The notes under the pieces were generated by a model. The model was not told the DNA's origin. It did not search any database and was given only the letters and a program-made list of their open reading frames with translations. Shown piece by piece: positions 7,089 to 14,718 of a stretch of 23,968 nt of DNA. Position 1 is the first letter of the stretch; the number at the start of each line of letters is the position of its first letter. A program made the position numbers and the translations under genes. This DNA comes from JAZUOT01 sp045604805 (GTDB taxonomy: Bacteria > Bacillota > Clostridia > Oscillospirales > Acutalibacteraceae), in contig JAZUOT010000018.1 in NCBI GenBank assembly GCA_045604805.1, positions 1 to 23,968 on the forward strand, written 5' to 3'.

Positions 7089-7850
7089 ATGGGAAAAATT
7101 ATAGCCGTGACAAATCAAAAAGGCGGAGTTGGAAAGACCACAACTGCGATAAATCTTTCCGCAGCAATTGGGAAACTTGGATATAAAATTCTTCTTGTCG
7201 ACATAGACCCGCAAGGGAATTCTTCAAGCGGTGTGGGTGTAGACAAAAGAAATGTAAACCTAAGCACTTACGACTGCATTGTTGGCGAAGTTAAAGCAAA
7301 AGATGCTATAGTTTCTACTGAGTTCGATAATTTATATCTTATCCCTTCAAGCATAGATCTTTCTGCTGCAGAATTGCAGCTCTCTTCAAAAAGTTCAAGG
7401 GAATCTCGGCTCAAGTTTTCTTTAGCAGATATAAAAGATGATTATGACTATATATTCATTGATTGCCCTCCATCTATGGGACTTATAACATTGAACGCAT
7501 TGGCAGCTGCTGATACAATGCTTGCACCAATACAATGTGAATTTTATGCACTTGAAGGCCTCTCCCAGTTGGTAAATACTGCAAGACTTGTTAAGAAAAA
7601 TATAAATTCGAAACTCGAGATAGAAGGAGTAGTACTTACCATGTTCGATGGAAGGTTAAATCTTACACAACAAGTTGCAGATGAAGTTGTAAAATATTTT
7701 GGTAATAAGGTTTTTAAGACTAAAATTCCCAGATCTGTCAGAATTTCGGAAGCTCCCAGTTTTGGAAAGCCTGTGATATATTTTGACTCAAAAGGAAAAG
7801 GTTCCAAAGCCTATAAAAATTTGGCTAAAGAGTTATTGAAATCTCAGTAA
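7089..7850 (+). CDS. parA: Chromosome-partitioning ATPase ParA (Soj)
   Basis: ParA is a DNA-binding ATPase that works with ParB and parS in chromosome segregation and, in B. subtilis as Soj, also in control of DnaA. The 253-residue protein has the deviant Walker A motif KGGVGKTT (residues 11-18), the Walker A' region VDIDPQGNSS, and the Walker B-like segment YIFIDCPPSMG. The length is that of the short chromosomal ParA type without an N-terminal HTH, as in Soj. GAAGGG precedes the ATG. parB follows after 31 nt, so the two should be co-transcribed. Confidence 0.96.
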   Translation: MGKIIAVTNQKGGVGKTTTAINLSAAIGKLGYKILLVDIDPQGNSSSGVGVDKRNVNLSTYDCIVGEVKAKDAIVSTEFDNLYLIPSSIDLSAAELQLSSKSSRESRLKFSLADIKDDYDYIFIDCPPSMGLITLNALAAADTMLAPIQCEFYALEGLSQLVNTARLVKKNINSKLEIEGVVLTMFDGRLNLTQQVADEVVKYFGNKVFKTKIPRSVRISEAPSFGKPVIYFDSKGKGSKAYKNLAKELLKSQ

Positions 7851-7881
7851 ATAACAATAAACACATAGGAGGTGTAAATCC

Positions 7882-8748
7882 GTGTCAAAAAAAAATCAAA
7901 GGGGTTTAGGTAAAGGTTTAGAGGCGCTGTTTGTTGAAAATACAACACACTTATCTGACAATGAAAATGAAAGAATAGAGCTTAAAATATCAGAGATAGA
8001 GCCTAATCGTGCCCAGGCTAGAAAGAATTTTGACGAAGAAATGCTATCTGAGCTAGCAGATTCCATATCAGCACATGGTGTACTACAGCCTATATTAGTG
8101 AGACCTATGCCAAATGGAAGTTATCAGATAGTAGCTGGGGAGCGTCGTTGGCGAGCTAGTCGTATGGCTGGGAAAAGTACAATTCCTGCCGTAATAAAAG
8201 AAATGGATGATAGAGAATGTTCTGAGCTTTCTCTTATAGAAAACCTACAGCGAGAAGATTTAAACCCTGTAGAAGAAGCTAAAGGTTACAAAGACCTCAT
8301 GGATGAGTATGATTTTACTCAAGAACAAGTTGCAAAAGTTGTATTTAAATCTAGACCTTATGTGGCCAATAGTATGAGACTTCTTAATTTGCCCGAAAAA
8401 GTTTTACAAATCTTAGCTGATAATGAAATAACAGTGGGACACGCTAGGGCATTGCTTCCTTTGGAGGATGAACACAAAATATGCGAAACTGCTGATATCA
8501 TAAAATCACAAAATTTATCTGTGAGAGAGGCAGAACAGCTAGTAAAAAAATTATTAGACGGTGCTAAAAATAAATCCGTTAAAACTAAAAGCCGAAATGT
8601 TTTTTACGATGAAGTTGAAATAGCGCTCAGAGATACATTAGGTAGAAAAATAAAGGTAAAAAACAAAAATCAAAAATCAGGCATACTTGAGATAGAATTT
8701 TATGATGAAGAAGATTTGAAAAATATAGCTGAGTATTTCAACAAATAA
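7882..8748 (+). CDS. parB: Chromosome-partitioning protein ParB (Spo0J)
   Basis: ParB binds parS sites, uses CTP to form sliding clamps, and recruits ParA and SMC. The 288-residue protein has the ParB/Srx-type CTPase domain at about residues 30-125 (PILVRPMPNG, GERRWRASRMAG, LIENLQREDLNPVEEA). The HTH domain is at about 135-200 (TQEQVAKVVFKSRPYVANSM), and a C-terminal dimer domain follows. The start is a GTG with a very strong AGGAGGTG 7 nt upstream. No parS site was noticed in the window. Confidence 0.96.
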   Translation: MSKKNQRGLGKGLEALFVENTTHLSDNENERIELKISEIEPNRAQARKNFDEEMLSELADSISAHGVLQPILVRPMPNGSYQIVAGERRWRASRMAGKSTIPAVIKEMDDRECSELSLIENLQREDLNPVEEAKGYKDLMDEYDFTQEQVAKVVFKSRPYVANSMRLLNLPEKVLQILADNEITVGHARALLPLEDEHKICETADIIKSQNLSVREAEQLVKKLLDGAKNKSVKTKSRNVFYDEVEIALRDTLGRKIKVKNKNQKSGILEIEFYDEEDLKNIAEYFNK

Positions 8749-8763
8749 AGTAGAGGTTGTAGA

Positions 8764-10041
8764 ATGATAGACATTAAACTTTTAAGAGAAAATCCTGAAT
8801 ATGTAAAAACTTGCATAAAAAAACGTGAAATGGATTTAGATTCAACAGTAGACGATATACTAGATACTGATAAGAAGCGCAGAGAAATTATAGGAGAGTT
8901 AGAGCAAAAAAAAGCTAAACAAAATTCTGTTTCAAAAAAAATCCCTCAACTTAAAAAATCAGGAGAAGATATAAAACTTCTTATGGTTGAGATGAAGGAG
9001 CTTTCTTCTAACATAAAAAAACTTAGCGCTGAGCTGAACGATGTAGAACTAAAACAAAAAGAAATGCTTTTATGTTTGCCGAACTTACCACAAGATGATG
9101 TCAAAGCTGGTGGCAAAGACAAAAATGAAGTAGTTTCATATTTTTCTGAAAAGCCTGAATTTGACTTCAAAGTGAAAGATCATGTTACTTTATGTGAAAA
9201 TTTAGGTCTCATAGATTATGAAAGGGGCGCAAAACTTGCTGGTGCCGGCTCTTGGGTGTATCGTGGAACTGGCTCCAAATTAGAATGGGCCTTGCTTAAT
9301 TATTTTATTGATGAACATATAAGTGATAACTATGAGCTTATACTTCCACCGCATATGCTAAATTATGAAAGTGGCTATGTTTCCGGGCAATTCCCTAAAT
9401 TTAAAGACGAAGTATTTTGGATTGAAAATCCTGTTGGAGACAATAAAAAATTTTTGCTGCCAACTGCTGAGACAGCTCTTGTTAACCTACATGCTGGCGA
9501 AATAATGAAACTTGATGAGCTCCCTAAAAAATATATAGCATATACACCTTGTTACCGTAGAGAAGCCGGGAGTTACCGTTCGGAAGAAAGAGGCATGATA
9601 AGAGGTCATCAATTTAATAAAGTAGAAATGGTTCAGTATACTACGGCTGATTCTTCGTCTGAAGCCTTTGCTGAATTGGTAGCTAAAGCTCAAAGATTAG
9701 TAGAAAAACTAGGTCTGCATTACAGACTCAGCAAACTTGCAGCTGGAGATTGTTCTTTTTCTATGGCTTGTACTTGGGATATCGAAGTATGGATACCAAG
9801 TATGGGCATTTACAAAGAAGTAAGTTCCGCATCTAATGCTTGTGATTATCAGGCAAGAAGAGGTAATATCAGATATAAAGACTTAGATGGGAAAATTAAC
9901 TTTGCTCATACTTTAAACGCATCAGGTCTTGCAACCAGCAGACTTTTTCCAGCTATAATCGAACAGTATCAAAATGAAGATGGAACAGTTACTGTACCAG
10001 AGGTTCTAAGAAAATATGTGGGATTTGATCTTATAAAGTAA
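8764..10041 (+). CDS. serS: Seryl-tRNA synthetase
   Basis: Charges tRNA-Ser (and tRNA-Sec) with serine in the cytoplasm. The 425-residue protein is a standard class II enzyme. An N-terminal antiparallel coiled coil (about residues 28-105, rich in Lys and Glu) grips the tRNA long variable arm. The catalytic domain has motif 2 (TPCYRREAGSYRSEERGMIR) and motif 3 (NASGLATSRLFPAIIEQYQ). It starts 15 nt after parB, so it is probably in the same transcript. A parA-parB-serS order near the origin is familiar in Clostridia. No T-box is present upstream. Confidence 0.97.
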   Translation: MIDIKLLRENPEYVKTCIKKREMDLDSTVDDILDTDKKRREIIGELEQKKAKQNSVSKKIPQLKKSGEDIKLLMVEMKELSSNIKKLSAELNDVELKQKEMLLCLPNLPQDDVKAGGKDKNEVVSYFSEKPEFDFKVKDHVTLCENLGLIDYERGAKLAGAGSWVYRGTGSKLEWALLNYFIDEHISDNYELILPPHMLNYESGYVSGQFPKFKDEVFWIENPVGDNKKFLLPTAETALVNLHAGEIMKLDELPKKYIAYTPCYRREAGSYRSEERGMIRGHQFNKVEMVQYTTADSSSEAFAELVAKAQRLVEKLGLHYRLSKLAAGDCSFSMACTWDIEVWIPSMGIYKEVSSASNACDYQARRGNIRYKDLDGKINFAHTLNASGLATSRLFPAIIEQYQNEDGTVTVPEVLRKYVGFDLIK

Positions 10042-10082
10042 TTTTATTGTTCGCGCATGTGCAGGAAGGAAAAATTTTTTCT

Positions 10083-10409
10083 ATGAAAAATGATAAAACC
10101 ATAAAGATCTCTATATTGAACACAAATTACATGATAAAAACAAACGAAGATGAGAGTTATGTCCTGGAACTAGCAAAACACATAGAAGAAAATATGGAAC
10201 AGATAATGTTGAACGGTAAAAATGTTAGTACGATGTCCGCTGCGGTGCTTACTTTGCTAGAATATTGCGATAAATTACACAAAACTGTTGAGGTATTTGA
10301 AAAACTACGCAAACAATCAGAAGAATATAAAAAAGAAGCTGAAACAGCAAAATTAGCTTTAGACAAAGCTAAAAAAGAGAAAAGACAAATACCTAACAAA
10401 GAAAAGTGA
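10083..10409 (+). CDS. zapA: Cell division protein ZapA
   Basis: ZapA bundles FtsZ filaments at the division site. The product of about 109 residues has an N-terminal beta-strand globular head (KTIKISILNTNYMIKTNEDE, then YVLELAKHIEENM) and a Lys/Glu-rich C-terminal coiled coil from about residue 60, which is the ZapA layout. The ATG at 10083 fits the family N-terminus and has AGGAAGGA 12 nt upstream, a rather long spacing. The frame extends to a TTG at 10047 that has no ribosome site. It starts 41 nt after serS and is probably co-transcribed. Confidence 0.85.
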   Translation: MKNDKTIKISILNTNYMIKTNEDESYVLELAKHIEENMEQIMLNGKNVSTMSAAVLTLLEYCDKLHKTVEVFEKLRKQSEEYKKEAETAKLALDKAKKEKRQIPNKEK

Positions 10410-10607
10410 TATATTGGCATCTCTGAAAAATCTGATAAAATATTGTTTCCTCTCCACATGTGTGTGCAAAATTATCTTACCGCTTCAAACTTTTAACGTG
10501 GCTTTAAAAATACTTTGATTTATGGGCTCGATTAAATATCCAAATTAAAATATAGAGGTATCTTTGAAAACCACCAAAACAAAAGAATCCTGCTATCTCC
10601 ACTGTAT

Positions 10608-10615
10608 GCTATAAT
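10608..10615 (+). promoter_or_regulatory. Extended -10 promoter before the transglutaminase-like gene
   Basis: TGCTATAAT (TGn followed by a perfect TATAAT; TATAAT at 10610-10615) lies 28 nt before the start codon. No convincing -35 box is present, which is common with an extended -10. The rest of the 233-nt gap after zapA (10410-10642) shows no gene and no clear terminator. Confidence 0.5.
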
Positions 10616-10642
10616 ATAATTAGTGAGGTAGGTGGAGAAAAT

Positions 10643-11683
10643 TTGAAACGATTATCATTCAAGAAACCAAAAGAACTGAATAATTCTATGTATTATCAAG
10701 GTCTGACTTCGATGCAGAAAGGTTTTTACGGCGATATACTCACAGGCCTCAAAAAGATGCAAAAAGAAATACATATAGATGGATATATTCAGTTCAATGA
10801 TATGTTCAATAAAATATTGTATGAATATCCAGAGCTTTTCTATGTGACAAAAGATTTCACAATGGAAAAGTCTTTGCGTGGTTGTACAATCAAGCCTTGT
10901 TATACCTACAATGAAATACCTGCAAATGAGCAAAAGCAGAAATTAAACGCTAAGGCTAATCAAATCCTTTTACGACTGATAAACAAACATCAAACTGATT
11001 ATGATAAGGTTTTAGTTTTGCATGACTACCTAAAGCAAAATATAGAGTACGATAACGAAGCTGCTGCCTCTAGTGACTCTATTGCATTTAGAGATTCGCA
11101 CACCGTAATAGGTGCTTTACTCAACCAAAAATGTGTATGTGCGGGTTTTTCTCTTGCTATGAAATACCTGTGCGAAAAGGCTGGTGTTGAGTGCACTGTA
11201 GTCTCAGGGGAAGCAAATAATGGCAAAAGGACAGAGGCTCACGCGTGGAACATTGTTAAAATAAATGGCTATTATCATCATGTGGACGTAACCTGGGATA
11301 ATCAGTTTTCCTCGGATAAAGAAATACCAAATTATGCTTACCTTAATGTAGATGACGACACTATAATGAAAGACCATAACTGGAAAATGGATATGTATCC
11401 CAAATGTGCCACTGCACCCTACAACTACTTTTATTTTAATAAATCTTTGATAGATTCTCAGAAACAGCTAGAACGCTATATTTACCAAAATATGCTAGAT
11501 GAAAACCCTCAGATAATGTTTAAAGTTCGTGAAGGTAGCAGTTTAGAAAAAGACATATCTCTTTGTTTGGAAAGAATAGTTGTAACGGCTGCTAAAAAAT
11601 GTAAGCACATACAGCTCAAAAAATGGAAGTATGTTTACATTTCTAAACAGCTCATATATACTCTGATTATAGATTATCAATAA
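10643..11683 (+). CDS. Transglutaminase-like cysteine protease-fold protein
   Basis: The 346-residue protein has a transglutaminase-like core with a complete catalytic triad: Cys166 in VCAGFS, His200 in EAHAWN, and Asp215 in HVDVTWD. Upstream, YDKVLVLHDYLKQNIEYD (about residues 120-137) is the typical lead-in helix. The N-terminal 110 residues and C-terminal 80 residues are unassigned. No signal peptide or membrane segment is seen, so it may act in the cytoplasm. Such folds can be proteases, amidases or crosslinking enzymes; the substrate is unknown. It starts with TTG behind GGTGGAG. It precedes the GrpE-like gene by 44 nt and probably heads the transcript that includes the chaperone-like genes. 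Confidence 0.8.
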   Translation: MKRLSFKKPKELNNSMYYQGLTSMQKGFYGDILTGLKKMQKEIHIDGYIQFNDMFNKILYEYPELFYVTKDFTMEKSLRGCTIKPCYTYNEIPANEQKQKLNAKANQILLRLINKHQTDYDKVLVLHDYLKQNIEYDNEAAASSDSIAFRDSHTVIGALLNQKCVCAGFSLAMKYLCEKAGVECTVVSGEANNGKRTEAHAWNIVKINGYYHHVDVTWDNQFSSDKEIPNYAYLNVDDDTIMKDHNWKMDMYPKCATAPYNYFYFNKSLIDSQKQLERYIYQNMLDENPQIMFKVREGSSLEKDISLCLERIVVTAAKKCKHIQLKKWKYVYISKQLIYTLIIDYQ

Positions 11684-11727
11684 ATTTTTAATGAGAGTTG
11701 GGTATTTTTTAGCAAGGAGGATTCTTT

Positions 11728-12324
11728 ATGTCTAACAAAGAAAAATCATTATCAGAAAACGTTGCAAATAAACTCAAAAATAAGAAATCTAACACCGACA
11801 AAAAAATTCCCCCAAGAAACGCTACACCACTAGAGGAATTACTTTTACGACTTGAGAAGCTGCAAAAATGCTTTGATGAGAAAATAATGGAAGACGAATA
11901 TAAAAATGGCCTCTTCGACAAAATGCATAAGGAACTCACAGATTGTAGAAATGAAGTCTATGAAAAAACAGCCAACATGATGGCTTTGGATATAATTCAA
12001 CTTGTTGATTCCATAAAGAGAAATGCAAACATATTTAAGGAAAAAGAAGCATCCCCTGAGAACTACGGCAAGCTAGTAAGAACTATATCTGGTATATATG
12101 AAGATTTGGAAGATATACTTTATAGGCAGAACATAGAACCTTACTCAGTTGCAGGGGATGAAGTTGACCCTAAAAAGCAAAAGATAATACAAACTATAAG
12201 TACAGATGATAAGTCATTACATAATAAAATAGCTCAGAGAACTGCCTGTGGTTACGAAAAACCTAATAAGATTTTGAGACAGGAGAGAATAAAGATTTAC
12301 AGGTATGAAAAAAGTGAAAAGTAA
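11728..12324 (+). CDS. GrpE-like nucleotide exchange factor
   Basis: The 198-residue protein resembles GrpE, which releases ADP from Hsp70. After a charged, disordered N-terminus (residues 1-32) comes a long helical segment (about 33-105, heptad-like, containing LEKLQKCFDEKI and ALDIIQLVDSIKRN). The C-terminal part has the GrpE beta-domain pattern: IEPYSVAGDEVDPKKQKII (about 136-154), then IAQRTACGYE, ending in RQERIKIYRY. The main GrpE of the cell is usually encoded with dnaK-dnaJ and hrcA, which are not here, so this is probably a second GrpE serving the Hsp70-like protein two genes downstream. The ribosome site AAGGAGG is strong. Confidence 0.7.
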   Translation: MSNKEKSLSENVANKLKNKKSNTDKKIPPRNATPLEELLLRLEKLQKCFDEKIMEDEYKNGLFDKMHKELTDCRNEVYEKTANMMALDIIQLVDSIKRNANIFKEKEASPENYGKLVRTISGIYEDLEDILYRQNIEPYSVAGDEVDPKKQKIIQTISTDDKSLHNKIAQRTACGYEKPNKILRQERIKIYRYEKSEK

Positions 12325-12347
12325 ATTGTGTTTTGGGAGCTACTTAT

Positions 12348-12887
12348 ATGCTGAAAATAATCGCTGAAAATTTAGGTTTAGCTTTAAGCGTTATTTTATC
12401 TCTAGTGGTGCTTGTCTATGCCATACAAGAAATTGAAACTTTCATGCATTTTTCATATCCGGCCTTTATTCCGTCTACGATAATGCAGTTTGTTGTGTCG
12501 ATACTTGGCCCGATATTCATAGTATATATGCTGGAAAGTGAAAGAGACTCTGCTACTTTGGCTGCGTCCCATGAATTTGTAAAGAGTTTGCTACACTGGG
12601 ATTTAAGTTTTAATGGATTTATAACTTTGCTAAAATACCTTCTAGCTATTTTCGTTTTGCTATATAATTGGGGGATATATTTGGCTATCAGTTGGTTTGA
12701 TGTTCTCATAGAGAAGAACGAACTCCTTGCAAACTTTGTGAGTGTGTATTCTTTTGCAGTGGTGGCCTTAGTTTCAGCTGTAGCTGTATCATTTGTGTTG
12801 CCGTTTTTGCTTGTGGTTGGGATCTTCATTGGCTTGTCCGTAGCTATAAAAAATTATCTTAAAAGTTTCAGTTTGAAAACACGTTAA
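12348..12887 (+). CDS. Small integral membrane protein of unknown function
   Basis: The product of about 179 residues has four probable membrane segments (roughly residues 3-28, 42-62, 90-112 and 133-165) and a short basic tail. I do not recognise the family. The ATG at 12348 is chosen because GGGAG lies 8 nt upstream; a TTG at 12333 is also in frame. It starts 23 nt after the GrpE-like gene and ends 40 nt before the Hsp70-like gene, so it is likely part of the same operon. It may anchor or serve the chaperone pair at the membrane; this is inference from position only. Confidence 0.75.
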   Translation: MLKIIAENLGLALSVILSLVVLVYAIQEIETFMHFSYPAFIPSTIMQFVVSILGPIFIVYMLESERDSATLAASHEFVKSLLHWDLSFNGFITLLKYLLAIFVLLYNWGIYLAISWFDVLIEKNELLANFVSVYSFAVVALVSAVAVSFVLPFLLVVGIFIGLSVAIKNYLKSFSLKTR

Positions 12888-12927
12888 AAATTAATTAATA
12901 ATTAAATTATAAGAAGGGTGATTTAGA

Positions 12928-14610
12928 ATGGAGAGAAAAGTTTTTGGAATTGACTTAGGTACTACATACTCATGCATAGCTTATATTGACGATAACGGTA
13001 AACCTGTTGTACTGAAAAATTCCGAAGGAGATCTTACTACACCATCAGCTGTATTTTTCGAAAGCAAAACAGATGTAACAGTTGGTGAAGTTGCCAAAGA
13101 AAGTGCGAAAATGTATCCCGATAAAGTGTCTATGTTCATAAAGAGAAACATAGGACAAGCCGGATTTAGTTTAAACTTGAACGGCGTGGAAATGAAACCG
13201 GAAGAAATATCTTCATATATACTCAAAAAAGTCGTAAACGATGCAATAGATTCGCTAAAGATGGAAGGTAAGCTTGCGGATGGTGAAGAGATAAAAGATG
13301 TTGTTATTACTTGCCCTGCTTATTTTGGAATGGCTGAACGTGATGCTACTGAAGCTGCCGGAAAAATTGCCGGGCTTAATGTTCTTTCTATAATAAACGA
13401 ACCTACTGCTGCTGCTATTACATACGGTGTCATCGATGATTCTACATCAAAAACTGTTTTGGTATATGACTTGGGCGGCGGAACTTTCGACATAACAATG
13501 ATAAACATAAAACCCGGCGAGATACATGTTGTATGTACAGGCGGTGACCACAATTTAGGTGGTAAAGACTGGGACGACAGAGTCTTGATGTACCTTGCAG
13601 ATACATATCAAGCTCAGGCTGAAACAGCTGATAGTATTCTGGAAGATGCTGAAACTCTGCAAGAATTAGCCCTTTCGGCTGAGAGAGCTAAAAAACTTCT
13701 AACTGCAAAAGAAAAAGCTCCTGTTTCTATAAACTACAAAGGCGAACGTCAAAGAATCGAGCTTACAAGAGAAAAGTTCGATGAGCTCACAGAAGATCTT
13801 CTCGCTAGAACTATAGACCTCACAAGAGACATGTTCGCTGAGGCAGAGAAAAAAGGCTTCAAAAAAGAAGATGTTTCTGAAATATTACTGGTTGGCGGTT
13901 CCTCGAAGATGCCACAGGTCATGAAGAAAGTTAAAGAAGAATTCGGTATAGATACAAAAATGTTCGACCCGGATGAGGCTGTTGCCAAGGGTGCTGCTAT
14001 CTATGCTCAAAAAATAAATGACTACAATATTTTTCTGGAGGAAGCTGCAAAAGGTACTGGGAAAACCGCTGAACAACTAAAAGAAGAAATTAGCTTGGGT
14101 GTGACAAATGTCGAAGAAGTCGCCGAAAAAGCAAACATAAAACCAACTAAAGGTAAATATTTACCGGGCGAAGATGTGAAAATAGTTAACGTCTCAAGCC
14201 GTAGCTTTGGGACTCAGGCTTACGATGAAAATGACCAATTAAAATTATTTAATCTCATACTCAAAAATTCAGACCTTCCTGCTTACGCTAGTGATGTTTT
14301 CTTCCCACGCAATGACGGTCAAAAAAGCGTCAAGTTTAAAATAATGGAATCTCTTACTTCCGATAGAGTTGTCGAACTTGATATGGGTAAGGAAGTTGGT
14401 ATCGTAGATCTCGAACTTTCTCGTGGAGTTTCTAGAGACACAGAAATAGAAGTTATATTCGCTCTAAACGAGTCAGGCCTTTTAGAACTTACCGCCAGAG
14501 AAGTTAAAAGCGGTAAAGCTGTTAAGGCTTCTTTCGAAACTACTGATGCTTTATCTGAGGAAGAATTAGGCGACGCTATCAGACGGAGTAAAAAATCTAA
14601 TATTAACTAG
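12928..14610 (+). CDS. Atypical Hsp70-family chaperone (HscC/DnaK-like)
   Basis: The 560-residue protein has a full Hsp70 ATPase domain: phosphate loop 1 GIDLGTTYSCIAY (7-19), a lysine in IKRNIG (about 72), INEPTAAA (156-163), phosphate loop 2 YDLGGGTFDIT (180-190), and the adenosine motif LVGGSSKMPQ (321-330). Between the ATPase and substrate domains lies a segment of about 45 residues (363-410), absent from DnaK, and the usual hydrophobic linker is replaced by DVKIVNVSS. The substrate beta domain runs to about 540, and the helical lid is mostly missing. The short, lidless form is like HscC, not DnaK. GAAGGGTGAT precedes the ATG. It lies with a GrpE-like protein but no J-protein. Confidence 0.88.
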   Translation: MERKVFGIDLGTTYSCIAYIDDNGKPVVLKNSEGDLTTPSAVFFESKTDVTVGEVAKESAKMYPDKVSMFIKRNIGQAGFSLNLNGVEMKPEEISSYILKKVVNDAIDSLKMEGKLADGEEIKDVVITCPAYFGMAERDATEAAGKIAGLNVLSIINEPTAAAITYGVIDDSTSKTVLVYDLGGGTFDITMINIKPGEIHVVCTGGDHNLGGKDWDDRVLMYLADTYQAQAETADSILEDAETLQELALSAERAKKLLTAKEKAPVSINYKGERQRIELTREKFDELTEDLLARTIDLTRDMFAEAEKKGFKKEDVSEILLVGGSSKMPQVMKKVKEEFGIDTKMFDPDEAVAKGAAIYAQKINDYNIFLEEAAKGTGKTAEQLKEEISLGVTNVEEVAEKANIKPTKGKYLPGEDVKIVNVSSRSFGTQAYDENDQLKLFNLILKNSDLPAYASDVFFPRNDGQKSVKFKIMESLTSDRVVELDMGKEVGIVDLELSRGVSRDTEIEVIFALNESGLLELTAREVKSGKAVKASFETTDALSEEELGDAIRRSKKSNIN

Positions 14611-14613
14611 ATA

Positions 14614-14700
14614 GTTAGAGGTTAGAGGTTAGAGGTTAGAGGTTGGAGGTTGGAGGTTAGAAGATAGATGTTCTAACTCTCTAACTCTCTAGCTCTCTAA
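14614..14700. repeat. Telomere-like heptamer array plus complementary octamer array
   Basis: From 14614 the heptamer GTTAGAG occurs four times, followed by GTTGGAG twice, GTTAGAA, and degenerate units to 14676. Then CTAACTCT occurs twice, followed by CTAGCTCT and CTAA (14673-14700). The two halves are purine-rich and pyrimidine-rich, and are complementary in several registers; GTTAGAA (14656-14662) and TTCTAAC (14671-14677) form one perfect hairpin. Eight GG doublets spaced by 5 or 2 nt fall in 14620-14656, allowing a two-tetrad quadruplex on the plus strand. It lies between the Hsp70-like gene and the leader-protein gene. Confidence 0.9.
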
Positions 14701-14718
14701 ATGTAGGGAAAATTTTTT

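Noticed and set aside
7089..8748. parS centromere site near parA-parB
   Set aside because: No match to the TGTTTCACGTGAAACA-type palindrome was seen in or beside the genes.
12416..12829. Minus-strand frame of 137 codons opposite the membrane protein gene
   Set aside because: The plus-strand frame has a ribosome site, hydrophobic segments and operon context; the antisense frame has none and resembles no family.
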